NCBI GenBank assembly: GCA_021513715.1
Contig: CP084167.1
Location: 1,194,571 to 1,258,570 of the forward strand
Source of the DNA: Candidatus Heimdallarchaeum endolithica
GTDB lineage: Archaea; Asgardarchaeota; Heimdallarchaeia; Heimdallarchaeales; Heimdallarchaeaceae
Length of the DNA: 64,000 bases
Direction: 5' to 3'
The notes under the pieces: model-generated
The model's input: the letters and a program-made list of their open reading frames with translations, nothing else
What the model was told of the DNA's origin: nothing
Databases searched by the model: none
Position numbers and translations under genes: made by a program
Part shown: positions 26,396 through 34,814 of the stretch, piece after piece
How the letters are laid out: each line of letters starts with the position of its first letter
How positions within the stretch are numbered: position 1 is the stretch's first letter

Positions 26396-27163
26396 ATGCA
26401 GCTTAAACAGGAGTCTAATAAAATTTTAAGTAAAGATCATCCTGAGGTAATTGTCTGTCTCAAAGATGTCTCTGTTGCTTATGGTAAAAATATAGCTTTA
26501 TACAAAATTAACTTAGATATAGAAAAAGGTGATTTTATAGGAATTGTTGGCCCCAATGGAAGTGGAAAAACTACTTTACTAAAAACTGTTCTTGGTTTAA
26601 TTAAACCTATCCAAGGAAACATTAATCTATTCAATCAGCAAATCAGTGGTAAAATACCAAGAGAGATTAAAAACAAAATAAGCTATATTCCTCAATTTAC
26701 TCCTTTTGATAAGAACTTTCCTGCATTAGTTGAAGATGTTGTTATGATGGGAAGATATAGCAAAATAGGGATGTTTAGGATGCCTAATAAGGAAGATAAG
26801 GAAAAGGTAAAACAGTCATTAAAACTTGTTAAAATGGACAACATGGCGCATAGACCTATAGGTCACCTGAGTGGAGGTCAACAACAAAAAGTTATGATAG
26901 CTCAAGCTCTTGCCACTTCCCCCTCTATTCTCTTACTTGATGAGCCCACATCAGCTTTAGACTTTAAAATGACTAAAAACGTGATGGATATTCTTAAACA
27001 ACTTAATGAAAGATATGGAATTACAATTGTAACAATTCATCATAATTTAAGGATAATCAAGAGCTATACTAAACGAGTGATTGCTATTAACAAAACTCTT
27101 GTTTATGATGGTTCACCTAATGACGCCTTATTTGACGAGATAATAGAAGAGATGTACATTTAA
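26396..27163 (+). CDS. znuC: Zinc/manganese ABC transporter ATP-binding protein
   Basis: This 255-aa ATPase has Walker A GPNGSGKTT (about 53-61), signature LSGGQQQK (about 160-167), Walker B ILLLDEPT and the H-loop IVTIHH. It begins at the base after the permease stop, the third gene of the operon, and would drive metal import with the permease and the divergently encoded binding protein. Confidence 0.92.
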   Translation: MQLKQESNKILSKDHPEVIVCLKDVSVAYGKNIALYKINLDIEKGDFIGIVGPNGSGKTTLLKTVLGLIKPIQGNINLFNQQISGKIPREIKNKISYIPQFTPFDKNFPALVEDVVMMGRYSKIGMFRMPNKEDKEKVKQSLKLVKMDNMAHRPIGHLSGGQQQKVMIAQALATSPSILLLDEPTSALDFKMTKNVMDILKQLNERYGITIVTIHHNLRIIKSYTKRVIAINKTLVYDGSPNDALFDEIIEEMYI

Positions 27164-27179
27164 CCCTTTTTCTTTATTT

Positions 27180-27292
27180 TTAGTACTTCCGCAATAAGTT
27201 GACCGATTTCTATAGGTTAAAATTATAGGCGTTCATACTATCATTGGCGTGTTCTCAATTCATACTTTTTGAGATAATTCGGAAGTACTATA
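27180..27292. repeat. 113-bp unit with 11-bp terminal inverted repeats
   Basis: TAGTACTTCCG at 27180-27190 and CGGAAGTACTA at 27282-27292 are perfect complements. The interior has no coding capacity. The flanks share an ATTTTT-like stretch. This could be a small non-autonomous transposable element, a structured RNA or a long terminator after the transporter operon. Confidence 0.5.
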
Positions 27293-27359
27293 TTTTTCAA
27301 AAATATTTATATTCCACCACCTAATAGTTATCAAATATCTCTAAAAACAGATACAAAAA

Positions 27360-27500
27360 ATGATTGCAATGGATAGTGGATTTATTGCTTTATTAATTAT
27401 CATTGTGATTAGCGGATCATTACTAATTTATGATCTATTTAGATTTTTTATTATAATAAAAAAAGAGATTACGAGAAAAAAAAATGTCCCAGAAAACTGA
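27360..27500 (+). CDS. Possible 46-aa membrane peptide overlapping nucS
   Basis: A short frame starting at ATG 27360 encodes one hydrophobic segment (FIALLIIIVISGSLLIYDLF) and a basic tail, and ends 17 bases inside the nucS gene. A TATA-like AATATTTATATT lies at about 27300-27311. The clean hydrophobic/basic pattern looks coding, but there is no homologue to cite. Confidence 0.45.
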   Translation: MIAMDSGFIALLIIIVISGSLLIYDLFRFFIIIKKEITRKKNVPEN

Positions 27501-28254
27501 ATTTCTTAAACCTATTTTATCAAGTGAATTGATAACCACCTTAAACGCAGCTATTGGCGAAAGAATGCTAATACTAGCAGGTAGTTGCACAGCTTTTTTT
27601 GATGGAAGAATAAAGTCAACTTTAGAATTAGGAGAAAGAATATTAATAATTAAAAAAGATTTATCCATTCTAATGCATGGAGTTTCAGGTGTAAAACCTT
27701 TAAATTGGCAAAAACCAAAACAAGGGCCAATTTCATTCCTTAAAGAGAAAAATGAATTAGTTATGCATACAAAAAGGAAAAAAACAGAAGAAGAACTTTG
27801 GATCAGATTTCGCTCTATCGATTTTGTTATTTTATGGGCAGGTAGTGATTTTTCTTCTTTAGAGATTTATGGAGATGAATCTGATCTTGTTAAATATCTA
27901 GTTGAACACCCTTCAATAATTGAAAAAGATTTACAAATTCTTTCAACAGAATTTCCTACTGATGTAGGGTATGTTGATATTAAAGCTCTTGATAACAAAA
28001 AGAAACTACTCATAATTGAGGTAAAAAAGAGAAAAACTACTCCTTCAGATGCTTTTCAATTAAAAAGATACAAAGATTATTTCGAGAAAATAGAAAAAAA
28101 GAAAGTTCGAGCTATGCTTATTGCTCCTTCCTTTCCAGACAAGGTGAGAAAGTATTTAGAAAACAATGATTTAGAATCTAAAGAAATTGATTGGAAAACT
28201 ATCTTTCCCACTATCTCTAGAGAGAAAAATGTAAAAATTGATGATTTTTTTTAA
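27484..28254 (+). CDS. nucS: NucS/EndoMS mismatch endonuclease
   Basis: The 256-aa protein matches NucS: an N-terminal beta domain (GERMLILAGSCTAFFDGRIKS, LELGERILIIKKDLSILMHG), a central linker, and a RecB-like nuclease domain with VGYVDIKALD and IIEVKKRKTTPSDAFQLKRYKDYF (catalytic D/E/K around 165-185). It cleaves both strands at mismatches and works with PCNA. It usually ends with a PCNA-binding peptide; here the C-terminus KIDDFF fits a PIP-box-like end. Start ATG 27484. Confidence 0.92.
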   Translation: MSQKTEFLKPILSSELITTLNAAIGERMLILAGSCTAFFDGRIKSTLELGERILIIKKDLSILMHGVSGVKPLNWQKPKQGPISFLKEKNELVMHTKRKKTEEELWIRFRSIDFVILWAGSDFSSLEIYGDESDLVKYLVEHPSIIEKDLQILSTEFPTDVGYVDIKALDNKKKLLIIEVKKRKTTPSDAFQLKRYKDYFEKIEKKKVRAMLIAPSFPDKVRKYLENNDLESKEIDWKTIFPTISREKNVKIDDFF

Positions 28255-28257
28255 TCT

Positions 28258-28566
28258 TTATTCTCCTATGCATTCAGCTTCAGGAATAATTATCCAAGCA
28301 ATTATATAGGCTATGAATAATGAAGTCCCACTTGCAAAGAAAAGCAATATAGCAAGTAATCTAACTAAAGAAACATCTAAGTTTGAGTAAACAGCAAGTC
28401 CAGAGCACACTCCGCCTAGAACTTTATCATTAGCACACCTAAACAACTTATGCTGTTGAGAATAAACTGAAGCTGGAACTTCTTGTTGTACTTCAAATTG
28501 ACGACCACACTTTTGGCAAAACAATGCCCCTGGAGGGTTTTCTGTCCCACATTGTTCACAAATCAC
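28258..28566 (-). CDS. Zinc-ribbon and PspC-domain membrane protein
   Basis: The 102-aa protein has a zinc ribbon (C3, C6, C17, C20 in CEQCG and CQKCG), a short linker and a PspC domain (RCANDKVLGGVCSGLAVYSNLDVSLVRLLAILL) whose hydrophobic part forms membrane segments. PspC relates to envelope stress sensing in bacteria; the archaeal role is unclear. GTG 28566 is the start, with GGTGAT upstream. It converges with nucS. Confidence 0.85.
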   Translation of the reverse strand: MICEQCGTENPPGALFCQKCGRQFEVQQEVPASVYSQQHKLFRCANDKVLGGVCSGLAVYSNLDVSLVRLLAILLFFASGTSLFIAYIIAWIIIPEAECIGE

Positions 28567-28782
28567 GATATCACCATCTAATTATGAATATTAAAAAATA
28601 TAAATCTATGTAAATAAACCCTTTAAGACTTCACCTATGTTGAAATCTTTAACAAAAAGCAATTATATTGTAATCTTAGAAGTAACTTAATAACAATTTA
28701 TTTTTAACGATTCTATTTAGGAATAGTCTTCTATTTAACCCTTAGTAAAATTTTAAATAAAAGCGCAAAGTTCTCTCATCTG

Positions 28783-29796
28783 ATGTCTGATATACCTTTT
28801 ATTATTATCAATCCTCAAGCTCGTTCTGGCAAGATAGGAAAAAACCTTGAAAAAATAAAGAAAAAGTTCAAACAATATCTTGGAGAGTTTAAATTCGAAT
28901 TAACACAATGTCCTTTGGACGAAATAAGGATAACAGCTGAAGCTATTGAAAAAGGTTACAAAAAAATACTTGTTTGTGGAGGAGACGGTACAGCTACAAA
29001 CACAGGAGATGCAATCATAAATTCTGGACAGAAAGATGTTATTCTGGGTTTAATAAGTGCAGGGAGCATGTGTGACTGGCATAAAACTCATTCAATTCCT
29101 TTTGATATGGATAAAAGTTTACAAATCATTGCAAAAGGATATTATGAATCTTTTCCTGCAATGAAATGCACGGGAGACAAAACTTACTACTCTTTTGACA
29201 TGGCTGATGGTGGATTCACTGGGGCAGCAGCTGCAGCAGCACACCATGAAGTGGAGTGGATCAAAAATGGAGACATAAAATACTTATGGTTAGCTCTCAA
29301 ATATATTTTAGTGTCAAAGAATACTCAAGCTAAAATAACAATAGATGACAGAAAACCAATCGAGATAAAAGATTTCACCAACCTTATTGTTGCTTTCGGA
29401 GACGAAATAGTAGGGTTTAAAGTTCTTCCTGGAAATGACTATTTTTCAAGAGTAAACAAAGACTTAGGTATTTTTGTTCTTCATAAGCTGAAAGGATTTA
29501 GGAGAATTATTATGCTAATTAGAGCTTTAAGCGCAAAACATGTAGGTAAGAAAGGTGTCTGGTTAACAAGAGGAAAAAAAGTTGTCATAGAAACAGAGAG
29601 ACCTATCCCTTGGGAGGCAGAAGGAGAGATATTTAATGAAAAATCTCACACAGTAACAATTGAATACATAGATGACGCATTGAAGCTATTCGTTCCAAAG
29701 AACAGAACCTACAATGATAAAATAGACGAAAATATCTATAATGAACCTTTTGAGAATTCATTCAAAAAAAGAAAAGTAGAAATTTATAAAAAATAA
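28783..29796 (+). CDS. Diacylglycerol/lipid kinase family protein
   Basis: The 337-aa protein has the DAGK catalytic domain: NPQARSGK (9-16), CGGDGTATNTGDAI (about 66-79), and later GGFTGAAAAAAHHEVEW, KVLPGNDYFSRV and EAEGE. Such enzymes phosphorylate lipid or sphingoid-type alcohols with ATP, in archaea probably membrane-lipid precursors. ATG 28783 is about 25 bases after the TATA-like TTTAAATAAAA, suggesting a leaderless transcript. Confidence 0.85.
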   Translation: MSDIPFIIINPQARSGKIGKNLEKIKKKFKQYLGEFKFELTQCPLDEIRITAEAIEKGYKKILVCGGDGTATNTGDAIINSGQKDVILGLISAGSMCDWHKTHSIPFDMDKSLQIIAKGYYESFPAMKCTGDKTYYSFDMADGGFTGAAAAAAHHEVEWIKNGDIKYLWLALKYILVSKNTQAKITIDDRKPIEIKDFTNLIVAFGDEIVGFKVLPGNDYFSRVNKDLGIFVLHKLKGFRRIIMLIRALSAKHVGKKGVWLTRGKKVVIETERPIPWEAEGEIFNEKSHTVTIEYIDDALKLFVPKNRTYNDKIDENIYNEPFENSFKKRKVEIYKK

Positions 29797-29798
29797 TT

Positions 29799-31742
29799 CT
29801 ACTTTCTATTTTCTAACTTTTTTGACCAAGTATCTTTTAGTGTTATAATGCGATTGAAAACTAAATTGTCTTTTGTTGTATCTTTGTCAATAATGAAATA
29901 ACCTAATCTCTCGAATTGGTACCTTGATCCTACTTCTGCTTTTGCGAGGAATGACTCCACAAAACCTTTTACTATTTTTAATGAATCAGGGTTTATGTAA
30001 TCAGTGAAATCTTTTCCTTCCTCTACATCTAAAGGATTTTCTTTTAAGAATAATCTATCGTATAACCTTATTTCTGCAGGTATAGCATTCTTCTCAGATA
30101 TCCAATGAATACTTACTTTTACTTCTGGGTCGTCTTTAGTAGAACAGGTTTTTGAATCTGGATCATAAGAACAGTGTAACTCTTTGATTTTTCCTGTTTT
30201 TTCATCTTTAACTACTTTCTCGCATTTGATTGTGTAACTATACTTCAACTTAACTTTTCTTCCTGGTGCGAGTCTGTAGAAATCTTCAGGAGGTTTTTCC
30301 TTGAAGTCACTATTATCGATATAGATTACTTTACTGAAAGTTATTACTCTTTTACCCATATCTTTGTTTCGAGTATGATTATTCACTTCTATTTTTTCTT
30401 CTTTGTCATCTGGATAATTGGTTATTATTACTTTCAAGGGCTCAATTACACTCATAACTCTGGGGCAGCGTTCTTCTAGATCTTCCCTTATATAATGTTC
30501 CAATATTGAAAAATCAACTATTCTTTCTCTTTTAGATACACCTATACCATCAGTGAACTTTTTTATTGCTTCAGGAGTAACTCCTCGTCTTCTGAAAGCA
30601 GCAATTGTAGGCATGCGAGGGTCATCCCAACCATCCACTATTCCTTCACTTACCAAGTGTAGCAGTTTTCTTTTACTCATCACCGTATAAGAAAGATTTA
30701 ATCTAGCGAACTCTATTTGCTGTGGATGAAAGATAGGATTTCCTTCCTCATCTTCTAGTTGTTCTAGAAACCAATCATACAGCTCTCTATGTACCTCAAA
30801 TTCTAAGGTACAAATAGAGTGCGTTATTCCTTCAATAGAGTCTTCTAAACCATGAGCCCAATCATATAATGGATATATACACCATTTGTCTCCAGTATTA
30901 TGGTGTGTTCTATGTAATATTCTGTAAATTACAGGATCCCTCATTAAGAGATTAGGGTGGGACATATCAATTTTAGCTCGTAAGACTTTTTCTCCATCAA
31001 CGAACTCTCCATTCTTCATTCTTTCAAATAAAGCCAGATTTTCTTCTATGCTCCTATTTCTATACGGGCTTTCTTTTCCTAGTTCTGTTACTGTTCCTCT
31101 TAATTTTCTTATTTCTTCAACACTCAAATCGTCAACATATGCTTTTCCTTTTTTAATTAATTGAACTGCATATTCATATAATCTATCAAAATAGTCAGAA
31201 GCAAAGAAGAGTCTATCTTCCCAATCAGCTCCTAGCCATTTAACATCTTCAATAATTGATTTTACATATTCTTCCTCTTCAGTAATGGGGTTAGTGTCAT
31301 CAAACCTGAGGTTGAATTTACCATTATACTCTTTTGCTATCCCATAATTGAGGTTAACAGAAACAGCATGTCCAATATGTAGATACCCATTTGGTTCTGG
31401 AGGAAAACGAGTATGAACTCTTCCATTATATTTTCCTGTTTTCATATCTTCGTTTATTATTTTACGAATAAAATCAATTTCTTTTGTTTCTTTTACTTCT
31501 TCTTTCTCTTCCGAAAGTAGCTCAGGGTATTTTCGTTGAATAAGTTGCTTAGTTTCATCTAGAGGTTGTGCATTGAGTTTTTCTATCATATCAAATACAA
31601 TTTCTTTTAATTTTTTTGCACGACCTCGAAGCTCAGGATGGTTTGACATTAATTTACCCATCACAGCGCTAAGTTTCGCGTTGCCAAATTCTAGAATATT
31701 CTCTAGTACATATTTTTCAATGATGTCTTCTTCGGAATTCAT
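29799..31742 (-). CDS. glnS: Glutaminyl-tRNA synthetase with archaeal-GluRS-like N-terminus
   Basis: The roughly 647-aa enzyme is GlnRS-like throughout the catalytic core and anticodon domain: [15 protein letters not shown] (HIGH at 122-125), [42 protein letters not shown] (KMSKS-like at 354-358), WDDPRMPTI and a C-terminal beta-barrel pair. Residues 1-85 instead resemble the N-terminal extension of archaeal GluRS ([29 protein letters not shown]). Most archaea lack GlnRS and make Gln-tRNA with GatDE, so this is a probable acquired gene with an archaeal-style front part. ATG 31742 is preferred over TTG 31754. A GluRS assignment is the alternative but the signature segments are GlnRS-like. Confidence 0.85.
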   Translation of the reverse strand: MNSEEDIIEKYVLENILEFGNAKLSAVMGKLMSNHPELRGRAKKLKEIVFDMIEKLNAQPLDETKQLIQRKYPELLSEEKEEVKETKEIDFIRKIINEDMKTGKYNGRVHTRFPPEPNGYLHIGHAVSVNLNYGIAKEYNGKFNLRFDDTNPITEEEEYVKSIIEDVKWLGADWEDRLFFASDYFDRLYEYAVQLIKKGKAYVDDLSVEEIRKLRGTVTELGKESPYRNRSIEENLALFERMKNGEFVDGEKVLRAKIDMSHPNLLMRDPVIYRILHRTHHNTGDKWCIYPLYDWAHGLEDSIEGITHSICTLEFEVHRELYDWFLEQLEDEEGNPIFHPQQIEFARLNLSYTVMSKRKLLHLVSEGIVDGWDDPRMPTIAAFRRRGVTPEAIKKFTDGIGVSKRERIVDFSILEHYIREDLEERCPRVMSVIEPLKVIITNYPDDKEEKIEVNNHTRNKDMGKRVITFSKVIYIDNSDFKEKPPEDFYRLAPGRKVKLKYSYTIKCEKVVKDEKTGKIKELHCSYDPDSKTCSTKDDPEVKVSIHWISEKNAIPAEIRLYDRLFLKENPLDVEEGKDFTDYINPDSLKIVKGFVESFLAKAEVGSRYQFERLGYFIIDKDTTKDNLVFNRIITLKDTWSKKLENRK

Positions 31743-31909
31743 TGTGACAAACAATAAATTTTCATTAAATTAAAATCTTTAGTCTTTAGATAAAAGAGAG
31801 TTAAAGATAAAGGTGTTTAATTTATTTTTTCCTCTTCAGGGAACTTTGATTTAGATATCACTATTTTGTAAAAAAGGATTAATTATCTACTACTCAAGAA
31901 ATATTAAGG

Positions 31910-33109
31910 CTACTCTATTAGTGGTTGAGGAGCATGAGTTAATTGCTTTACTTTTGTTTTTTCAACTGCATAAGTATTTTCTGAACCTAATGTCATCCTA
32001 TTTGGAAAGATCAATTTGGGTTCAACTGCAAGAACATTTCCTTCTTGAATCATATAATCAGACCTTCTAATTATAACTGGAAAATCGTTTAATTCTAAAC
32101 CGACCCCATGAGCAAGAAATGGTATTTGTCCTCCTAACATCATTGTTTTATCTAATCCTAGCTCTTTAGCGAATTCATAGGACTCCATATAAATTTCAGA
32201 AACTTTTTTTCCTACTTTTAATAGCTCAACCACCTTTTTCTCACACAACCAAGACTGATAGTATAATTCTTTAATAGAATCAGAAGGATTGCCAAAAACA
32301 TAACATCTTGTTTCATCAGCGATGTAGCCTTTATAAGTAGTAGAAATGTCAACAAGAACTAGTTCATCCTGTTTAATCTTTTTCCTACTAGGCCCCCAAG
32401 GGTTAGATTGGTGCAATCCAGGGCCTGCTGTTGCTGTTAATGTATAACTAGAGATACCTGTATTAAGTCCTGATAAAACAATTCCATTACCCCCTGCTTC
32501 TGTATAAAAATCTCGGCTTCTCACTGAAGCTTGAGCTCCATTTTTCCTCATTTCAGCATATAACAATCCACTTGCTTCTATCTCTGTCATTCCAGGTTTT
32601 ATTATTTCTGGAACATTGGAGTGAACTTCATCCAAAATTTTTGCTGCCTTTGCTATGTGGCTAATCTCGTTTTTAGACTTTGATGAACGTATTTCTCTTA
32701 ATACTCGACCAATGGAAATAACTTTTTTCTCTGGAAATAGCTTTGCTAATTTTTGAAATAGATCATAAGGCAAAACATCTCCTTCCAAACCAACTAACCC
32801 TTTTTTTCCGAGTTCAAACTCTTTTTTTTCTAAATAGTTGATTATTTCACTTGTTCTGTGAATTGGGACAATATTTTCGATTATTGTTTCTTCTTTTATT
32901 CTATCAAGCACCCTTCGAGCGAACAGTATACTTTCTCCTTCTTGGGGAACAAATAACAGGCAAGATTGCCCTGTTCCAGAATAATAATACAGATCTGACT
33001 TATATTGAATAATAGAAAAGTCAATATTCATTTCAGTTAATTTTTTTTGTAAACGTTTAATCCTTTCTTCAAACTCTTCTTTTGGAATATCATCTTTTTC
33101 TAAAATCAT
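31910..33109 (-). CDS. M24-family metallopeptidase (Xaa-Pro peptidase type)
   Basis: About 399 aa: a creatinase-type N-terminal domain (1-150) and a pita-bread catalytic domain with the metal ligands in VLVDISTTYKGYIADETR, FLAHGVGLELND, LAVEPKL and GSENTYAV. It would remove N-terminal residues before proline or cleave dipeptides in the cytoplasm. ATG 33109 is chosen over TTG 33118. It is downstream of the RecA-fold gene in the same direction. Confidence 0.88.
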   Translation of the reverse strand: MILEKDDIPKEEFEERIKRLQKKLTEMNIDFSIIQYKSDLYYYSGTGQSCLLFVPQEGESILFARRVLDRIKEETIIENIVPIHRTSEIINYLEKKEFELGKKGLVGLEGDVLPYDLFQKLAKLFPEKKVISIGRVLREIRSSKSKNEISHIAKAAKILDEVHSNVPEIIKPGMTEIEASGLLYAEMRKNGAQASVRSRDFYTEAGGNGIVLSGLNTGISSYTLTATAGPGLHQSNPWGPSRKKIKQDELVLVDISTTYKGYIADETRCYVFGNPSDSIKELYYQSWLCEKKVVELLKVGKKVSEIYMESYEFAKELGLDKTMMLGGQIPFLAHGVGLELNDFPVIIRRSDYMIQEGNVLAVEPKLIFPNRMTLGSENTYAVEKTKVKQLTHAPQPLIE

Positions 33110-33160
33110 TAAGTTCAAAAAAAAATGTATGTTAAAATACTTTCGAAAGGTATTTTGCTC

Positions 33161-33820
33161 TTAAACTATCTTTACCCATCTAGGTTCGTACTCGTATTTT
33201 GCAAATTTTACTCTTATTAGTTGAGTTGGCCCTTTTTCTATGTCATCTTCTCTTCTTGTTTCAACCATCATATCAGCTATACTATGAAGAGAACGTTCTA
33301 TTTTTTCATCCATTACTCCTTTATCTAAGACAAGTAGAGCACATTGATTACGAAGTCTAATTCTAGCTGCAACTGTTTGGATGAAATTAATCACTTGCAT
33401 AGGATCATTATAAAGCATTAATAGCGAAAATTGATCAAAAACTATTCTTAATTTATTACTCTGTTGAGAACGTTCATTAATACTCACAGAAATTGACAAT
33501 AGGTCATTTGCTTTCTCTATAATTGTAGTATTAGGTGTTTTTTCTTTGGGTAAAGCTCTAAAAGAAAAAACATCGATAAAATTCAATCTTCCTTTCTCTA
33601 TATGTTCATCTATATTGTCTATACGTTTTTTCAGAATATTAAGCGTATCAAGAGCAGAGTTAGCATATAATACTAAAAGAACAGAATCACCATTATTCAA
33701 TCCATCTTCAATGAATCTGTACATCATTTCTCTCTTTGAAGTACCAGATTCACCTGTCATTAATATCAGTGAAGAATCTATGGATCTTGTTAAGATATCT
33801 ATTCTTGTTTTAACTGACAT
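33161..33820 (-). CDS. RecA/KaiC-fold protein with a weakened P-loop
   Basis: About 219 aa resemble the single-domain KaiC-like proteins of archaea: a strand and P-loop LILMTGESGTSKREMMYRF, DSVLLVLYANSALDTLN, KLRIVFDQFSLLMLYNDP (Walker B-like) and VETRREDDIE...RVKFAKYEYEPRWVKI. The P-loop lacks the usual GK[ST] (GTSKRE instead), so ATP binding may be altered. ATG 33820 follows GTGAGGG; GTG 33832 is possible. It follows the nucleotidyltransferase gene directly, suggesting an operon. Confidence 0.72.
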   Translation of the reverse strand: MSVKTRIDILTRSIDSSLILMTGESGTSKREMMYRFIEDGLNNGDSVLLVLYANSALDTLNILKKRIDNIDEHIEKGRLNFIDVFSFRALPKEKTPNTTIIEKANDLLSISVSINERSQQSNKLRIVFDQFSLLMLYNDPMQVINFIQTVAARIRLRNQCALLVLDKGVMDEKIERSLHSIADMMVETRREDDIEKGPTQLIRVKFAKYEYEPRWVKIV

Positions 33821-33833
33821 ACTAACCCTCACT

Positions 33834-34559
33834 TTATTTACTCATAGCTTTAACAGCTTCTTGGCAGAATATTAATGCTTCAGAAATAAGGTTGCTTTTA
33901 TCTACGTTTTGAGAACCTAAACGTAGTTTGAAACAAGTATGTACCACTTCAGAAGGTAATTTATCAGCATATTTCTCCTTAATAATGTCTTGAACATTGC
34001 TTCTATAGAATTCTTTTTCTCCACTATAATACATGAATGCACAAGCGCATCCTAAGACTGCATCTACAGTCATGTAAATTGCCTGATATTCATCTTCTGG
34101 AGGATATAGCACTAAATCTTTCATTTGATTATAAAATTCTGTCCCCATTGCTTTTGCTGACTCTTTTATTGCATCTTCAGTAACTTTTAAAGCTGAAAAT
34201 GGGTTTTTTCCAATCAGTTCTCTTCCTTTTTGGGCTAAAAGGATTTGAGTAGCAGGCAATGATGAAATTGAAGAAGATTCTAGAACTTTAACATCAATTA
34301 GTGAAGCAAATAATGGGTCTTCTAAATATTTAGAAATTATTTTACCTAATTTACTAATGGTTTTTTCCCACTTATCTTTTGCTGCAAATTTTTCATCAAT
34401 TATTACTAAAAAATCACAGTCTGATTCTCCTGCGATGTGTACGTTATCAACTACACTTCCAACAAGAAGAAGACTTTTTACTTCTTTCTCAAGTTGTTTT
34501 TTTATATCCTTAGAAAACTCATCGATCAAACTTTGGTATTCATCTCTTGTAAAGCCCAT
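33834..34559 (-). CDS. Nucleotidyltransferase-domain protein
   Basis: About 241 aa: an N-terminal Pol-beta-type nucleotidyltransferase domain with LLLVGSVVDN...ESDCDFLVII (the GS and DxD motifs, about 38-61) and a C-terminal helical domain. The substrate is unknown; relatives modify small molecules or proteins with nucleotides. ATG 34559 follows AAAGGTGA. It is the first gene of a leftward operon with the RecA-fold protein. Confidence 0.8.
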   Translation of the reverse strand: MGFTRDEYQSLIDEFSKDIKKQLEKEVKSLLLVGSVVDNVHIAGESDCDFLVIIDEKFAAKDKWEKTISKLGKIISKYLEDPLFASLIDVKVLESSSISSLPATQILLAQKGRELIGKNPFSALKVTEDAIKESAKAMGTEFYNQMKDLVLYPPEDEYQAIYMTVDAVLGCACAFMYYSGEKEFYRSNVQDIIKEKYADKLPSEVVHTCFKLRLGSQNVDKSNLISEALIFCQEAVKAMSK

Positions 34560-34814
34560 TTCTTTCACCTTTTTGTTTATGCGAACATGTTTTTATATAC
34601 TATAAATAATTTACTGATTATAATAATTTTTTCTGTTTTACAGTAAAAATAGAGAAAAAAAGTAGAATAATAGGAGAATAAAAAGAAAAAACAGTTTCTC
34701 AATACTGGAAGCGAAAAACAAATAACCCCTACATTTAGAACATCATATTAGGGAAAACGCTTAATTATATTGTATCAAAATTAGTTAATATACAGCTTTT
34801 TCTATGTGATTACT

